A DNA stretch of 64,000 bases from Eudorina sp. 2006-703-Eu-15 (Eukaryota > Chlorophyta > Chlorophyceae > Chlamydomonadales > Volvocaceae): NCBI GenBank assembly GCA_003117195.1, contig BDSI01000054.1:62001-126000 (forward strand), given 5' to 3'. Made by a program: the position numbers and the translations under genes. Every line of letters starts with the position of its first letter. Positions within the stretch are counted from its first letter, which is position 1. Below are positions 48,901-61,388 of the stretch, piece after piece. The notes beneath the pieces are model-generated. The model saw nothing but the letters and a program-made list of their open reading frames with translations, was not told the origin of the DNA and did not search any database.

Positions 48901-51429
48901 GCAAGAGTGTGAGAGAGTGAAAGGGTGCCATTGAGGGTGTCGTTGATGTTGGAGGTGGATCGGCGTGCATAGATTGAGCAAGATCAAGCAGGTAGGGTAG
49001 CCCCGAAACCAACCTGCAGTACGCGCCGCCAACGGCGGTTACCGCATCTGCATTATTATCGTAACGCTAGACGCCTCTGCACTACCACATCCGTCTGTCA
49101 AGCAGATATCAAAAATCAAGCTTGAAGCATTCTGGCCGTGAAACTGCGTGGTGAAACTGTCGTTGTTTGGTCCGTCGGCAAGCTTGCAACCCTTCTGCTG
49201 CACGCGTGCAGCAGACGTGAACCTCTAAAGTTTGCTAAAAGCAAAAGCAGGGTGCAAAAAATTCGCGGTGAGAGCCGGACTTCGGGCCATCGGAACTGGA
49301 GAACTCGTTGGTACTCGGTATGCTATCCCTTTGCATCTTGAAACTTTGATTCAATACATAATGTTGAATTGTATTCATCTGGCAAAACAGAAAGACAAAT
49401 CTTGGTGTTGGTGGCATCTTGATGTTCAAACATCAGAACACTATGGAAGTTCAATTTAGCACGCGCCGCCCATTCCTAATCCAAGTATTCATCACGCGGC
49501 ACCTGTTGCAACAAACATGAGCGCGAGAGGCGTTGGGTGGATGTTGACTCGGGTCCATGGAGGCCGCGGAGCTTTACTTTGACCGTTTGTGCGCAAAGAA
49601 TTTTTTTCAGCCAAACCAAAGTTACCTTGCAATAGAGGACAATTAATATGACAAACATAGCGAATTAGTTTAGCGGATAATGAACGTTTTGCCGTTACCG
49701 GACACACGGACAGGAGCAATCCTAGGGGGCGGGGCCCCCCGAACGCGCTTCGCGCTGGGGCCCCGCCCAAAAACCTTTGGCAGGGCAGATTTGGGGGGCT
49801 TCCTAGGTGCCAGGAAATAATAACGTCCGAGGCAGGTCGGGATATATTTCTGCGTGTCTCGACAGCAGGGCCACTGCTACCACAGCTACGACAGGGATTC
49901 TCAGTCTTAGAGGCCTGAAGCGCGCTTTCCTGGCGTCGCGGATGCATATGGGAGCGAGGGTAACCAGGAGTTGGGGACACGGCATTAGAGTGTGTTTTGG
50001 CGGTAGACAGGTGTACGATGCAGGAAATGCCCCTGCGCTTGCAGTTTTCCAGGCCTTTATGGTAGCCTGGAAAATAGTTGGCAGGGCAGATTTTCGGCTC
50101 TCCACAGCGCCAAATAAATCGAATCTCGCAGGTTTTTCGGGGTTCCGGGAAATAGAAAATCTCCCGGGTTTTGGCCCGTAAATACGTAATTTATTTAAAA
50201 TAGCAACATTTGCACGGGCAGGGCCTCGATGAGGTCGAGTTGAGGTGTAGCTAAAGCGTTGTGAAGTTCTACCCGATCAGCACCTGTTTGTGTTGCGGCG
50301 GCTGCACCTGTTGGCGTGGTTTGGTCGCGTTTCATTGCGGTAGGTTAGTTAATCTGTTGCGTGGTAGTTTTCCTTTATATTGAGGATGCTACAGTGGACC
50401 CCGCGGGTCATCGGTGATGGTAGCTGTAGGTTGCTTGTAGTTAGTAGTCCGTTGTATGGCTGTGAGTGGTGAGTGAAGAGCTACAGGCCAGCCCGTGCGA
50501 CGCCTAGAGTGTATGCCATGTGTAACGGAAAACGGAACTGCATGTGCAGGTAATGAAACACACCGCGTGGTGCAGTAGATATCTCGTACATGCATATCTG
50601 ATATCTCGTCATGCCACGAGGAGAGCATGCGGCAGAGGTCCCCGCCTAACCCAGGCACCATACACGCACACGCATGGTGCGGATACGCCTGACTTCGCGT
50701 TTCGCGGCTAAGGTTCCTTGAACACAGCGCTGCTGGCCCCGCCATCCCCATAGACCAAACACCACCGGTGGGGCCTGCCGTGGGGCCTGGCGGTGGGGCC
50801 TGCTGGGGCTTGCCCTGGTATGCACCAGTGATCCCTCTGGGGTCCGCTGTAACGTTCATTCATTCATTCACCACCACGGTGCTCCTCCCAGCACAGCGTC
50901 AGACGAACGTACCGTTATACACGGTATGTCACAATGTTTACACAATATTTACACACATGCATGGCACGTATCTTCTTACAAACTGCAGGCCAAGGATCCT
51001 ATTCCGTCCCCCGCACTAGGTCACTCACTCCCTGCCACGCACTTGACCCGACACCCTCGGCGGGCGGGCTTCTTTTACAGAGATGCCCTCTGTGTATGTG
51101 TGGGTGGACCCCTACCTACCTCCTTACCTACCTACTTTCCTGCCTTTTTTACTATGCCCCTGCCTGCCTGGCTCCCTACCTGCCTCTCGGGTGCCGCAGC
51201 CGCGCGGGCGCCCTCCGGCGATAAGTACGGCGACCCTTCTCGGCCCAATACAATCTGCCTGCGCCGAAGGTCTATGCCGGAGGACGGGGAAAACCGCATC
51301 CCGCCGCCGCCGCCGGCGCCGTACGGCAGCGCCCGCCGGCTCCGCACGCTAGCCAACGGTCACAACCTCCCCCACAACCACAATCAACTGTCGCTTCCAC
51401 AGCCGCACCGGCGACACCCACCGCACTCA

Positions 51430-51462
<33 letters not shown>

Positions 51463-54400
51463 CCAGCCCCACATCTGCCCCTGGGCGCCAGCCCCAAGTC
51501 CGACCAACTCGAGCTCAGCTCGGTGGTGCTCCACGACTGCCCCATCGCTGGCGGCAGCAGCGCCGCCAGCCTCGGTGGCCTGTGGGAGGCCAGCGCTAAC
51601 CCCCTGGCCACCAGCACCTTCGGTATCACGTTTGGCGACAGCCTCGGAGGGCTGCCAGCAGCCGCCACGCCAGCGTCGGCGCTGGCTTCGGTGGCAAGCA
51701 TGGCCGCAGTCACCGCCGGCGGCGGCGGCGGCGGCGGCGGCGGGGGCAGAATCAGCGCCTGCGGCGGCGACAGCCTCGGGGCATCGCCCCGTGGCGCGCC
51801 GGGCCTTATGGACCTAGCGGCGACGTCGAAGCGGCGGTTGAGTTGCATGGCCGGCGCCGGCGGCCCTCACTGGTCATACAACGACCTCGGGAGGAAGAGC
51901 GCCTCAAATGGCGTCAAGCAAGATGGCGGCGGCGGTGGCGGCACCACCGGCGGCACCGCTCGCGGCGGGGTGTTTGCCGCGGCAAACGCGTGTCCGTACA
52001 ACAGCCACAGCCGCTGCGTCAGCGGAAGCCACACCAGCGGCCATGGTGGCGGCGGCGGCGGCGGCGGCTCGACGGGTTCCTTCTCCCGAGTGTTGGCGTT
52101 CGCGTCGTCCCTCCGCAACGCACCCGGCACCACACAGATGCTGCTAGAAGCGAGCCGTCCCATCGGCGGCGCAACCTCCTGTCGTACACCGACCGCGACC
52201 ACGGATTCGCACGTCCGGCCTTTCAGCGGGACGCCGACTACGCGGGCGAGTGTGTGCGGCAGCGGCGGCGCGTTCACACTGCTGCAGCAGCACGCATCGG
52301 CGCCGGTTGTGCCGCCGCCGGTTGCGCCAGATGCCATCATATCGCAGCAGCAGCAGCCCCAGCCCCCACTACAACAACAACAACAGCAGCAGCAGCAGAA
52401 GCAGCGGGGGCAGGAGGAGAGGGAAGAGCGCGGGGAGTCAAAGGATGGTCGATGGGCATCGAGGGAAGATGCCCGCGGCAGCGCGCCATCACCGGTGCCA
52501 ACTGCCGCTGCCAACCCAGCATCGTCGTCGGGCGCCGCCGGGGCGGAGCTCGCCGGATCTCCGTTCGGCGGCGGATCTCCGTGCGGCGGATCTCCGTTCG
52601 GAGGTCGCGTCGTCACGTTCGGGAAGCACCGACCCGTCATCTTCCTCTCGGTCGACCCCGGGGCGCCGGCCTCGCCCGAAGCATCGCCTCTGGCTGCCAC
52701 CCCGGGGCGCAGGAGCTGCCTCAGCGGCTGGAGCAGCCGCAGCGTCGGCGCCGGCATTCCCGGTACACCGGAGGCCGACGAGGAGGCGCACGCCGCGCGG
52801 CCGCTGTCGGGCCGCGGCAGGGAGGGGCAGGGAGGACGCCTGGAGGCCGGCGGCGGCCCGACGCTGCCATCTGGGTCCAGCCCCGAAGGTGACGCCATCT
52901 CCGCTTCCCTCTGGATCTCCCACAAGCACCAGCAGCAGCACCAGCAGCAGCCACCGCCCTGTGCCCGCAGCCCCCCGCCGGATGGGCCGGGCAGCGTCAC
53001 CGTGTCCAGGTTCTTGATCCACCCCAAGGGTGCCACCGGGGAAGAGCAAAAGGGGGGTGAGGAGGAGGAAGAGGAGGAGAAGGAGGAGCAAGAGGGGGTC
53101 GAGGAGGAGGAAGAGGAGGAGGAGGAGGAGCAAGCGCGAGTTGAGGAGGAGGAAGGTAAGAAGAAAGGCGAAGGAGAGGAGGCGAAGCAGGAGCAGGAGA
53201 AGATGGAGAAGATGGCGCGGCGGGGGGACAGCGAGCTGCTGCGGCGCGACGGCTTCACTGGCGGCTTCAACTGGAAGAAACGGGTGCATTTGACGGCGTC
53301 ACTGCGGTGGCTCGAACAGCAGCTGGGGTCGCCATACTCGCAGCTGCAGCCGCCGCAGCAGCAGCCGCAGCTAGGATCCCAACAGCCGTCGCAGCCGCAC
53401 TTGCAGCATTCACAGCAGCTGCAGCAGTCAGGAGGCCTGCCCTTGCAGGGCGGCGGGCCTGATCTGGTGGTTGGCCTCGGGCTGCAGACGGAAGGGTGCG
53501 AGGAGTGTTGGCACGAGGTGTGGGCGACCCGGGCGGTGGACCCGGTCACGGGCGAAGACGTGCTGGTGCTGTCGCAGGTACGGAGATCGGTAACCGGTAT
53601 GTACGATGCGTACAATATGTATGTACGGGATGTACGGCATACGTGTTGTATGATGTGCTGACTCCATTTATGTCGGCGGCTCGAGCACGCTGCTTCTGCA
53701 CCGGTGCTGCCGAGAATGACTGACCCTAGTGTCATAGACCCCATTGCCATCCGGGGTTCATAGGGGAGCAGCTCCTCCTCAGATCCTCGATGTGAAAGAG
53801 CAGTCTGGCGGTCATCTAGGCGGATGGGACGGGTGTGAACATCCCGCGGTCGTAGCTGCCATTTTAATCATGCAGCCGGCGGTCCGAACGCACCGGCATT
53901 TCCCCAACAAAAATGCGACACGCTGGGTGGGAGCCGCCTTCAACTTACCGTGCGGTAGTCCAAGCCATGTTGCATCCTTGCACTACAATAAGGTCCACCT
54001 TGTAACGGAGAATAATAATAATATGGTGCTTGTAATAAATACATTGATACATTCATTTGCATGTGGTAGGATTAACAAAATGTTAATAATTACTTGATTG
54101 TAGTAATATATCGGACTGGCCCACATCCGGCTCATATTGCCGTTCTAAATCCTCATGTATTACTGCCCGTACCTCCCGTACGGTCCGTACTGCCCGTCGT
54201 ACACACGCAGCACGACGTGACCGCCAAGGTGATCGCGGAGCGGCACCTGGCGCTGGTGATGGAGGCGGAACACCGCCTGCTGGAGCAGCTCTTCCCCAAG
54301 CACATCCTGCAGCACGTCACCGAGGAGTGGATCGCGGAGGCGGAGAGGGCGGCGGCCACGGGGCAGCAGCAGGGCACACCCGCGAGCCCGGCGGCTGCGC

Positions 54401-57400
54401 GGCAGCCCTCGAGGGCCCTATCCCGGAGTAGCCTGAGCATGGGCATGCGCTGGCGACCCGTGGTTCGCGACTGCAACGCCCTGGCCACTTGGCACCCCCA
54501 GGTGGGTGTAGCTGGATGGGCCTCCCGTGTGCGATGCTGTATTCAGCCGCCGCAGCATGCATTACCAACAGTGAAATCAAACGATAGAAACAGTAGATAG
54601 AAGCGGTAGTTGTTTCATGAATGAATGAACGTTACAGCGGACCCCAAAGGGATCAACGGTGTATACCAGGGCAAGCCCCAGCAGGCCCCACCGCCAAACA
54701 CCTCCACACCTCAACGCCGCAAACAACAGCACACCGAGCCATGACCCCACCCAGACAGACACCGAAGCAAGCAGAGGCGCACAGCGGGGCAACACTACCA
54801 AAGGGATAGGCACAGCAGAGGGCGGTGTTTTATGTCGTGGCAGCAAATAAAATAGCGCGCGTGATAGCGGTAGCAGTGCTTCCTGCAGAAGGATTAGCAT
54901 TGGAAAAAGGAGTAGGGTAGCACCAAGCAATGACGCAGCAGCAGCAACAGCATGAATGTAGAAGCGGCAGGCTTTCCAAACAATCTGTCCCAGGATTGGA
55001 AAGAGGTTGGTAAGAGCTGCGTGAGTTATTTACTCGCTGCGTGAGTTGTTGGATGGGCGCTCGCGTGGGCTCCCTGAAGGTGTATGTGTAGAAATGCAAC
55101 CCGCTCGCCCGCCCGATCCAATGTATATGTGTGTGTGTTTATATGCATGTGTGCGTGCTTAAGTGCCGTACAGTGCCGTACTTGCATGGACCTTTGAGTG
55201 TGTCACCGGGCGCCAACCAACCAAGCCGGAATGGTGTTCGTCTGTTCGTCTTGGCGTGCAGGTGACCCTCCTGTTCGCGGACATCAAAGGTGGGCTGGTT
55301 GACTGACAGCAGCTGGGAACCCCAGAGGATGGAAGGCTGACGTGGATCTCATGCTTCATCAGGCCGTCAAAGTCTGTCGTGCTGCCAATCTGGGGGCGGC
55401 TTCCATGCACCAAGCAAGGGGCGTGTCCATTACCACATGACCGCACGACCACAGTAACCCCCTCGCCTCGCCTCCCTCCGCCCCCCTCCCCCCCTGCGCA
55501 GGCTTCACGCCCATGTGCAAGCAGGTGACCCCCCGCGAGGTGATGACCATGCTCAACGACCTGTTCAGCCGCTTCGACGCCCTGCTCGACAAGTTCGGCG
55601 TGTTCAAGGTGGGGGAGGGAGGGGGTGCAGGAGGGCACACCATGTCAGCTCACCAAGGGTTGACTTGTGCAGGCCGGCGGCAAACGACACTTCGTCAGCT
55701 GTCGCCGTTGGCTGTCACGTGTCACCGATGACCCGCGGGGTCCGCTGTAACATCCTTAATAGTAACTTCCTCGGTATGCTCCTCCGCGCGCATGACCTGG
55801 AAGAAAGCGATATCATTGACAAGTGTTGGTAATGCGCTGAATGTGTGCTACAGCGCCCCCCCCCCCAACCACACACACACACACGCCCCCCCGCCGCCCG
55901 CCCCCGTCTCCCCTCATCTCCCCTTCCCCCGTTCCCCTCCCCTCCCACCCCTCCCAGGTGGAGACCATCGGCGACTGCTACTTCGTGGCCGGGGGCCTTA
56001 TGCACGAGGACGAGGACGGCATGGCGGCGGTGCGCGATTGCGACACCCGCAAGGACCCGCTGCACGCCCAGAAGGTCTTCATGTTCGCAAAGGTACGTAC
56101 GGCGGGTACGAATGTACGATGCTGTACAACTGCTGTGCTCTCCGTGTCGTATTCTCTTGAAAATAGCTGGACTGGCTCAAAGTTCGCTCGTCATTCCTTC
56201 CCGCTGTTTCTGATGCTCGACCAGCTGCCTGGGGGCCAGCTGCAGCACCCCTTGCCTCCCTGTCCGCGCCCCGAGCTCACCTGCCTTTGCGTTCGGCGTT
56301 GCTCTTTTCCACGCCCCTCCCCTGACCCCTCCCTTCCCCTTCCTGCCCCTCCTCCCCTGCCCCCTCCCCTGCCCCTGGCCCCCTCCGCGGCCCCCTCCAG
56401 GCCATGCTGTCCGCCGCCCGCGAGGTCCGGATGCCCTCCACGGGCGACCCCGTCCAGATCCGCATCGGCATCAGCAGCGGCCCCGTGGTCAGCGGCGTGG
56501 TGGGCACCCGCATGCCCCGATTCTGCCTCTTCGGGGACACAGTCAACACGTGAGTGCCGTTCTCCTGCCGAACTCCTGACCATGTGTGTGTATGTGTGTG
56601 ACAAAGAGTGAGAGAGTGCCAAACATGTAAATGAAGCTGCTTAGCAATGCTGCTGTTGGTGAACTGCTTGCCGATCTCCCCTGAACCGCTTGCCGATCTC
56701 CCCTGAACCGCTTGCCGATCTCCCCTGAACCGCTTGCCCCTTGCCGATCTCCCCTGAACCGCACGTCACCAAATGCCCAGGCATGCGTCCAGGCCAACTT
56801 CCCCCCTACACACACCTGATGTACACAGGCCTTCTCGGGCCCTTCCCCTCCCCTCTCCTGTCCCCTGCCTCCTCTCCCTGCCCTGCCCCCCCCCCCAACT
56901 TCCCTCCGCGCAGCACCAGCCGCATGGAGAGCACCGGCCAGCCGGGAGCCATACACGCCAGCGAGTCGGCGTACGCGCTGCTGCGCTCCGAAGTGTGGGA
57001 GCCCACCGGTGGCATACAGGTCAAAGGTGAGGATGCTCCAGGGTGGGGCCGGGGCGGTATCCAGGATTAAGGTGAGGATGCTCCAGGGTGGGGCCTGGGC
57101 GGTATCCAGGTTAAAGGTGAGGATCGAGGCTGCAGGAGGCGACGCGGGGCCAGGGGGACGTCCGCACGGCGATGGCAGGGGGTTAGGTTTCGGGGCTACG
57201 ACGTAGGCCCCTCAGCTGCTGCCCGCTGCTGGCGCTTAGTCGGTTGCGGGGTAGGTCGTAGGTGTCGTCCGTCTCCTCATCGGCGCCCGCCCCGGTGAGC
57301 GCCCTGTCGCAGGAACGAACCACATGCTGCGTGGCACTTGCACGTCACGGCGTCCTCTCGCTGTGTGTACAAGACCAGTTCACTGTGTTTAATGAGAAGT

Positions 57401-57780
57401 CCGCCAATAAAATGATACTTATCAAATGACCTGCCCGCACGCGCGCGTGTTTAACAAGAAGCCCACTCATAACCGCCCCCGCCCGCGCGCGCGTGTGTGT
57501 GTGTGTATCAGGCAAGGGCCTTATGCAGACCTACCTGTGGAGACCGCCCCACGAGGAGATCATTAACGGCGGTCAAGTACGGCAGATGCCGATGTCGTAC
57601 GAGGCAGCAGCGAACGCGCTAAAGTTGTGCTCCGCCGGCAGCGGCGGCGGCGGCAGCGGCTACGCAGCGGAGCAGCACGAGCAGGCCCGCGCCGGGAGTA
57701 AGGCCTGTTCGGCCTGTGCCGGCGGTGACAGCGGCCGCAATGCTACGGGGCAGGTCGTCACTACTACTGCCGTGAGATGA
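45960..57780 (+). CDS. PAS-domain class III nucleotidyl (predicted guanylyl) cyclase, copy 2; 11 exons, 1570 aa
   Basis: Exons: 45960-46280, 46620-46866, 47817-48491, 51200-53577, 54211-54501, 55262-55289, 55502-55608, 55958-56092, 56401-56549, 56914-57026 and 57512-57780. They give a 4713-nt frame with the same intron phases as copy 1. [12 protein letters not shown] is taken as the start by alignment; an in-frame ATG 36 bases upstream is possible. The PAS-like half ([20 protein letters not shown]) is in exon 2 and its C-terminal half ([16 protein letters not shown]) ends exon 4. Exon 4 also encodes polyglutamine and a Glu/Lys-rich run before [19 protein letters not shown]. Catalytic residues are D1311, E1351, D1355, C1436, N1443 and R1447, predicting a GTP-using enzyme. 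Exon 6 reads FADIKG instead of FADIQG. The tail is shorter than in copy 1 and ends VVTTTAVR. No membrane segment is evident. Confidence 0.87.
47381..47440. repeat. (ATTC)n microsatellite in cyclase 2 intron 2
   Basis: About 14 units of ATTC, slightly interrupted at the right end. Similar ATTC/GAAT units flank the element ends near 50855 and 54620. Confidence 0.93.
47718..47783. repeat. 16-bp tandem repeat next to an acceptor
   Basis: Four copies of CATGGCCCTCAAACCC end about 34 bases before the acceptor of cyclase 2 exon 3. Confidence 0.9.
49727..49768. repeat. GC-rich perfect hairpin in cyclase 2 intron 3
   Basis: Arms GGGCGGGGCCCC (49727-49738) and GGGGCCCCGCCC (49757-49768) are perfectly complementary. 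The loop holds a second small CGCG-CTT-CGCG stem. The sequence just after it, TTGGCAGGGCAGATTT, recurs near 50078. Confidence 0.7.
50392..50849. mobile_element. 458-bp MITE-like element in cyclase 2 intron 3
   Basis: The left end is TA|CAGTGGACCCCGCGGGTCAT and the right end, reverse-complemented, is TA|CAGCGGACCCCAGAGGGATC. Both are flanked by TA, and both run into TCA..GGTG. This fits imperfect terminal inverted repeats with a TA target, as in Tc1/mariner/pogo-type elements. No transposase is encoded. At some other copies the similarity extends outside the TA (GGATG-TTACAG), so the true boundary may be further out. Confidence 0.5.
54612..54702 (+). repeat. element end related to 50780-50868, opposite orientation
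   Basis: GAATGAACGTTACAGCGGAC and the following roughly 60 bases match the reverse complement of 50780-50868 closely, then diverge after CCCCACCGCC. It lies in cyclase 2 intron 5. Confidence 0.65.
55727..55759 (-). repeat. isolated element end in cyclase 2 intron 7
   Basis: On the minus strand it is TTAAGGATGTTACAGCGGAC then CCCGCGGGTCATCGGTGAC. A nearly identical end is at 60570-60606, and related ends are at 26787 and 50385. No mate is recognisable within the same intron. Confidence 0.6.
56682..56763. repeat. 22-bp tandem repeat in cyclase 2 intron 9
   Basis: About four copies of CCGCTTGCCGATCTCCCCTG plus AA, with one interrupted copy. Confidence 0.9.
57018..57125 (+). repeat. triplicated splice-donor unit after cyclase 2 exon 10
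   Basis: AGGTCAAAG|GTGAGG is followed at exact 45-base steps by AGGATTAAG|GTGAGG and AGGTTAAAG|GTGAGG (donors at 57027, 57072 and 57117). The first donor fits the conserved model. Use of a later donor would read into an in-frame TAA at 57068-57070. Confidence 0.8.
57385..57500 (-). repeat. two (AC)n-proximal motif units in cyclase 2 intron 10
   Basis: On the minus strand: GGCGGACTTCTCATTAAACAC (57385-57410) and GAGTGGGCTTCTTGTTAAAC-ACG (57447-57475). The second is almost identical to the unit at 38258. Confidence 0.55.
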
Positions 57781-60700
57781 TGATGCCCCACGCACCAGCA
57801 GGTTACCCGGGGACGCTGGACACGCCACACAGCTCGCATCCCGCGCTACCTCACCTGGGTTTCCAGATCCTCAGATCCTCAGTATCTTCAGATCGTCCTC
57901 AGATCTTCAGATCGTCCTCAGATCTCCAAAACATCCTCAGATCTTCAGATCATCCTTGGATCTCCAAATCATCCTCAGATCTTCAGATCTCCAGACTTCC
58001 AGATTACCAGCCAGATCCTCAACTGGGAAATTTCTTCTCCGCACCAAAGGTGTTCGTCAGCTCAACAAGGCGACAACCATGATATATACTTGCTACAGCG
58101 AAATCATCTGACTGTATTCACGGGTCGGGGCTTTGTTTCGCAGGCGGGCTGCAGGCGGGCTACAGGGTGGCTGCAGGGTGGTTTAATTTCAAGTAATTGC
58201 CGGTGGGGAGGGCCGGAGGACATAGGCCCTCTTGGCCGGGTACGTATCTCGCACCGGCAGGCCTCGACAACGTGTTGCCGTGGCAAAGAGGGGACGCTCT
58301 CTGTCCCGCTCGGAATCGGTTGGGATGAGCGAGAAAGCGGGTGACATGACTTTGCTAACGAAGTTTATACGACAGTTCGTATGGCTTCTTCGGCCCGACA
58401 TGTTTTTGATTTGGATGGGGTTGTGGGCCGCGTGTACGGCAGGCGTGATAACGCATGCGACATCACCGCTGACTACGTACACGGGACGAACGCAGTCGTA
58501 CGGTCGTACAGCCGAGAATGAGTGCAGGGATTCATCCTAATGTCACCTTGCCAGTGGACCCCAGTGGTGCGTCGGGGCTTTTGTCATACATGTGGCGGTT
58601 TAGGTGGTGGTAACGATGGTAACTGTACGGTTATAGTACGGCCGGATGTCTATAGTACAGCCGGAGTTGGCATCACATGTGGCTCTCAGCAAGCTGCCCG
58701 ATGCGACCAGCAACTCCATTTTCTCGGCGTAACATGCTACATGCATCATCAGTTGTATCGACTCGGGAGGTTTTCACAGTCATATATGTTGATAGTTTAC
58801 TGTGCTTTTGCGTTTTGCTGATAGGCCGTTTTGCGGATCCGCACCGCAGCCACCTACGCGGGGCGGTCGCTGGCGGCCCACCCCTGAAGCTCCGAAACCA
58901 TCCCCACCTCCAACTTCCTGCAGAACCCGCGCGTCCAATGCACCCAATTTTTGTATCATATCAATAATAAAAAACTGCCGTTATTGCTATTGCCATGTCA
59001 CGGCAATCGGTACGGCATGACGGCATCCATCACGTGAGCATGCCGTGGCCACGGGTTGTTCATTTTGCGGGATGTTAACTTTCGTAATGGTACGTCATGT
59101 TGTTCGGGGTTGTGCCTATCTAGTCGCTCGGCCCCGCCAAGAAAGTTGGGGGGGAGAGAGGGGGCCAACACTCCGCACCCGATGCGCCAGCTGCGCATCT
59201 CGCTTGCTTAGGTACGACCAGGACGACGTACGGCGGACGGATGTCGTGCATGTATCGTGGAGCGTACGGTCGTTGTTCGGCAGGAACCTTTTCTGAAGCT
59301 AGCCGGCCGCGCACCTAGGGCTGATGGGGCTATTTGCGTGCCGGCTGGATAAGGTGACATAGCATCTCGTCTGCCATACATGGTGGTGATATGGACGACT
59401 GTGTATCGTGTGTGTATGTATGTCGTACAAAGTTCATCACGACACGTGTCCGCGACCACACGCGTACGGCACATCATTGGGTTCACACACGGCAGCCAGC
59501 CTGCGTGACACGGTGGCTGTGCCATGGAATGCACACCGCCGATGCAGCCAGTGGTCATCATATGAGCCGGGTTGCTGCTACTTACTGGGTATGGTATTGG
59601 GAGGTACCGCCGCCGCTGGGGACGCGCTTACCGCTTACGCGTTAGATTTGTTGTTAATCTTTTAAACGACATGGCCTGTTCCTTTTTTTTGCAGTGTGCC
59701 GTGGGCGGATGGATAGGTGGACAGGTGGGCGGGCGCACGCTTATCGCGTGTGTGCATTTTTAAGGCAAGAAACCCCCCATCCAAACCAGCTAGCTGCCTT
59801 GAGATGTGTGTGTGTATGTGTTTTTGCACATGGGTGAGATGAGATGCATAACCCGCTCCTGCACAACTTAACCGCCTCATTCTTGCAGTAGGCCCGAGGA
59901 GGGAAGGCACGGCCCAGGGTTGAAGATTCAAGTCGCGGCGCGCGAGGGAGCGAGGGAGTGAGCCCACTTCTGGTAGCGTCCCAGAAGCCTTGCTTGCCGA
60001 CCGAGCACCCAAGGTGAACATCCCCCACCGCGGCGGAGGGTCGTCCCAACAGACCATTGCCGTACATCAGCGTCCGTTCGTACCTGATTCGTTACGTGTG
60101 TTGGGGATCATCGTTGCGTGATTTGATGCAGAGGTCGAATGGTCAAATGGTTTGATGCAGAGGGCGGCACTGCACAGCTCGGGCCCCGGGGTAGGTGGTG
60201 GTTGGGTGGTGGTTGTGGTCATGGTTAGGGTGGTGGGTGCGGTTATGGTTGGGGTGGTGGTTGCGGTTATGGTCGGGTGGTGCAACTGGTTGCCATTTGG
60301 GTGGTCACAATGGTGGTGGTGGTGACCACTGCTGCAGCGGGCTGGCAACAGTTCGAAGCAGTAGGGCTGGAAATTGGAAGCAGTGCGACCGGTGAGTAGT
60401 GCACATCGCCGTGACGTCGTGAGGGGGTCCGTGACAAGAGTACGGCACCGGAGTAAGTGCAGCAGTGCACCTACGGTGGTAGAACGTAGAAGCCGCACAA
60501 CAACGCGGACGAATCGGCAGGTCCCCGATGTCCGCCATCTTGGAATCAACGCCGACATACTTTGGCTGTCACCCATGACCCGCGGGGTCCGCTGTAACAT
60601 CCTTAACAATACTTTTGGTGTGTGTTACCGTAAATCTGTATAATTTGTGTAATGTCGGGTGGTTGCCAGGAGTCCTAGTACTCCCCAGTGCAGAGTGTAT

Positions 60701-60793
60701 GCTGGGAGAGCTTGTACCCGGTGGTTACACAATCCCCACCCCCCAGGTGGCTCTTTCCTCCATGTCTCTGTTTCCATCCAATCACTGCACGAC

Positions 60794-60882
60794 AGCACGG
60801 CACCAGCAGTACGGCAGTACGGCACCAGCAGTACGGCAGTACGGCACCAGCAGTACGGCAGTACGGCACCAGCAGTACGGCT
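60794..60882. repeat. 22-bp tandem repeat of CAGTACGG units
   Basis: Four copies of AGCAGTACGGCAGTACGGCA plus CC. GTACGG is also scattered widely through introns of the cyclases. Confidence 0.9.
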
Positions 60883-61257
60883 TGTAACGGTTAATTAATT
60901 AAGTACGGCAGGAAGCCGCCCTGCCTGCGCAGCAGTGGAGGCGCATGGCAGGGGCGTCGGGACTGCCAGGGACTCCAGGGACTCTAGGGCGCAGAGCTGA
61001 CCATTGCACAGACTGGCCGTACCTGTAACGCAAGGCAGCGCATGGGGCAGGCTTCCATCCGCGTGATGGCCATGAAACATGAAATTTCGTCGACACGCTG
61101 TCCGTTGATCCCCAGTTGAAATCCAGGTCCCCACCCTGCAGAGTTATTTGGCGGGCCGTGACTGATTCGGTATTAATCCTGGCACACTAAGTAATGTTGC
61201 GTGTTTGCCGGTATGGCTGCACGAAACCCCCCTCCGCCCCGCGGATGATGGAGGATG

Positions 61258-61388
61258 GATGCGCAGTCCTTGGTAGGGGTTGATGAGATGAGGCGCCTAC
61301 GAGCTAAGGAGCTATCTGGGCACGTTGGATCTATCTGGCGCGATCGGGACTCAGGGTCCACTCAGGGTCCACCTTGTCACAGTTACAT
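61258..61388 (+). repeat. dispersed repeat R2, copy 3
   Basis: GATGCGCAGTCCTTGGTAGG, GATGAGGCGCCTACGAGCTA and a duplicated CTCAGGGTCCA before CCTTGTCACAGTTACA. It matches copy 2 over more than 100 bases. Confidence 0.7.

Noticed and set aside
51867..53750. 627-codon antisense frame over cyclase 2 exon 4
   Set aside because: Ser/Cys/Pro-rich mirror of the Gly/Ala/Gln/Glu-rich sense exon, with no motifs.
54635..55747. A single transposon carrying cyclase 2 exons 6 and 7
   Set aside because: Inverted CAGCGGACCCC ends do bracket both exons, but exon 7 is identical to copy 1, and the left end resembles 50780-50868 while the right end resembles 60570-60606. Two independent insertions are simpler.
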